Part shown: piece after piece, positions 63,773-64,000 of the stretch
How positions within the stretch are numbered: the stretch's first letter is position 1
Layout: each line of letters opens with the position of its first letter
NCBI RefSeq assembly: GCF_030296695.1
Contig: NZ_AP027737.1
Span: 434,001 to 498,000 of the forward strand
Direction: 5' to 3'
From: Agromyces mangrovi
GTDB taxonomy: Bacteria > Actinomycetota > Actinomycetes > Actinomycetales > Microbacteriaceae
Length of the DNA stretch: 64,000 nt
Position numbers and translations under genes: made by a program
Notes under the pieces: generated by a model
What the model was told of the DNA's origin: nothing
Databases searched by the model: none
Seen by the model: only the letters and a program-made list of their open reading frames with translations

Positions 63773-64000
63773 GTGGCGAAGCAGATGACCGAGATGCTGA
63801 AGGGCACGCTGGAGGGCATCGTGCTCGCGCTGCTCGCGACGGCGCCCGCCTACGGGTACGAGATCACCGCTCGGCTGCGCGCGCAGGGCTTCGCCGACAT
63901 CGCCGAGGGCACCGTCTACGCGCTGCTCGTGCGCATCGAGCAGCGCGGCCTCGTCGACGTCGAGCGCGTGCCCTCCGAGAAGGGGCCGCCGCGCAAGGTC
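63773..64000 (+). CDS. PadR family regulator, partial (runs off the right edge)
   Basis: First ~76 residues: VAKQMTEMLKGTLEGIVLALLATAPAYGYEITARLRAQGFADIAEGTVYALLVRIEQRGLV, a PadR winged helix. The likely start is GTG 63773; GTG 63743 and ATG 63785 are in frame. ATG 63728 overlaps the -10 and is unlikely. It is divergent from the ABC genes, which it probably represses. Confidence 0.88.
   Translation, partial: MAKQMTEMLKGTLEGIVLALLATAPAYGYEITARLRAQGFADIAEGTVYALLVRIEQRGLVDVERVPSEKGPPRKV

Overview
The window comes from a very GC-rich actinobacterium, most likely a member of the Microbacteriaceae (Agromyces- or Microbacterium-like). The grounds are the G/C-ending codon use, the GlpX / class II Fba / IspH / XseAB / DUF4245 / FumC / PhoH / cis-prenyltransferase / GreA gene order, and many genes with a TANNNT box 6-8 nt before the start codon, typical of actinobacterial leaderless mRNAs. 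The genus is an inference. I see no rRNA, tRNA, CRISPR array, IS element or prophage, and no gene-free stretch longer than 300 bases.

Layout. 1-12.2 kb: a broken winged-helix/ATPase regulator divergent from a 3010-residue secreted SpvB/FG-GAP/RHS protein. 12.2-23.7 kb: accessory block with a dienelactone-hydrolase-like gene, a frameshifted rifampin ADP-ribosyltransferase (arr), MmcQ/YjbR, lipoproteins, an FAD oxidase divergent from a LuxR regulator, a MerR regulator, an S10 peptidase, an ArsR-SRPBCC pair, a pterin-dehydratase-like/VOC fusion and a VapBC (FitAB-type) toxin-antitoxin pair. 23.7-33.2 kb: ychF, a RibD/DHFR-like reductase, a DEDDh exonuclease, rmuC, an MFS exporter flanked by two copies of a long palindrome, two adjacent glpX paralogues and fba. 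33.3-37.7 kb: TetR plus a heterodimeric ABC exporter. 37.7-54.5 kb: housekeeping core (ispH, xseA, xseB, DUF4245, beta-carbonic anhydrase, fumC, phoH, class V aminotransferase, cis-prenyltransferase, hemolysin III, DUF4307, greA, ilvA, AI-2E family transporter, YcaQ-like glycosylase, htpX, lemA). 54.5-64 kb: TetR / PLP racemase-fold / aldonolactone-oxidase operon, an Ig-module membrane protein, a Ppx/GppA phosphatase, and a PadR-regulated ABC transporter whose padR runs off the right edge.

Two window-wide signals matter. First, at least ten (probably eleven) reading-frame breaks all look like loss of exactly one base in a G or C run of about 4-5, on both strands and in otherwise well-kept genes. 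This looks like a systematic homopolymer error of the assembly rather than decay, so the arr, carbonic anhydrase, regulator, DUF6264-like and Ig-protein genes should not be called dead without resequencing. Second, most local regulators (LuxR, MerR, ArsR, VapB, two TetR, PadR) have a visible palindromic operator at their promoter, several inside the -35/-10 spacer, which suggests many autoregulated small switches.

Functionally, glpX/glpX2/fba belong to gluconeogenesis, fumC to the TCA cycle, ilvA to isoleucine supply, ispH and the prenyltransferase to isoprenoid/undecaprenyl synthesis, and xseAB, YcaQ, the exonuclease and RmuC to DNA maintenance. arr, the MFS pump and the two regulated ABC systems suggest drug or toxicant resistance.
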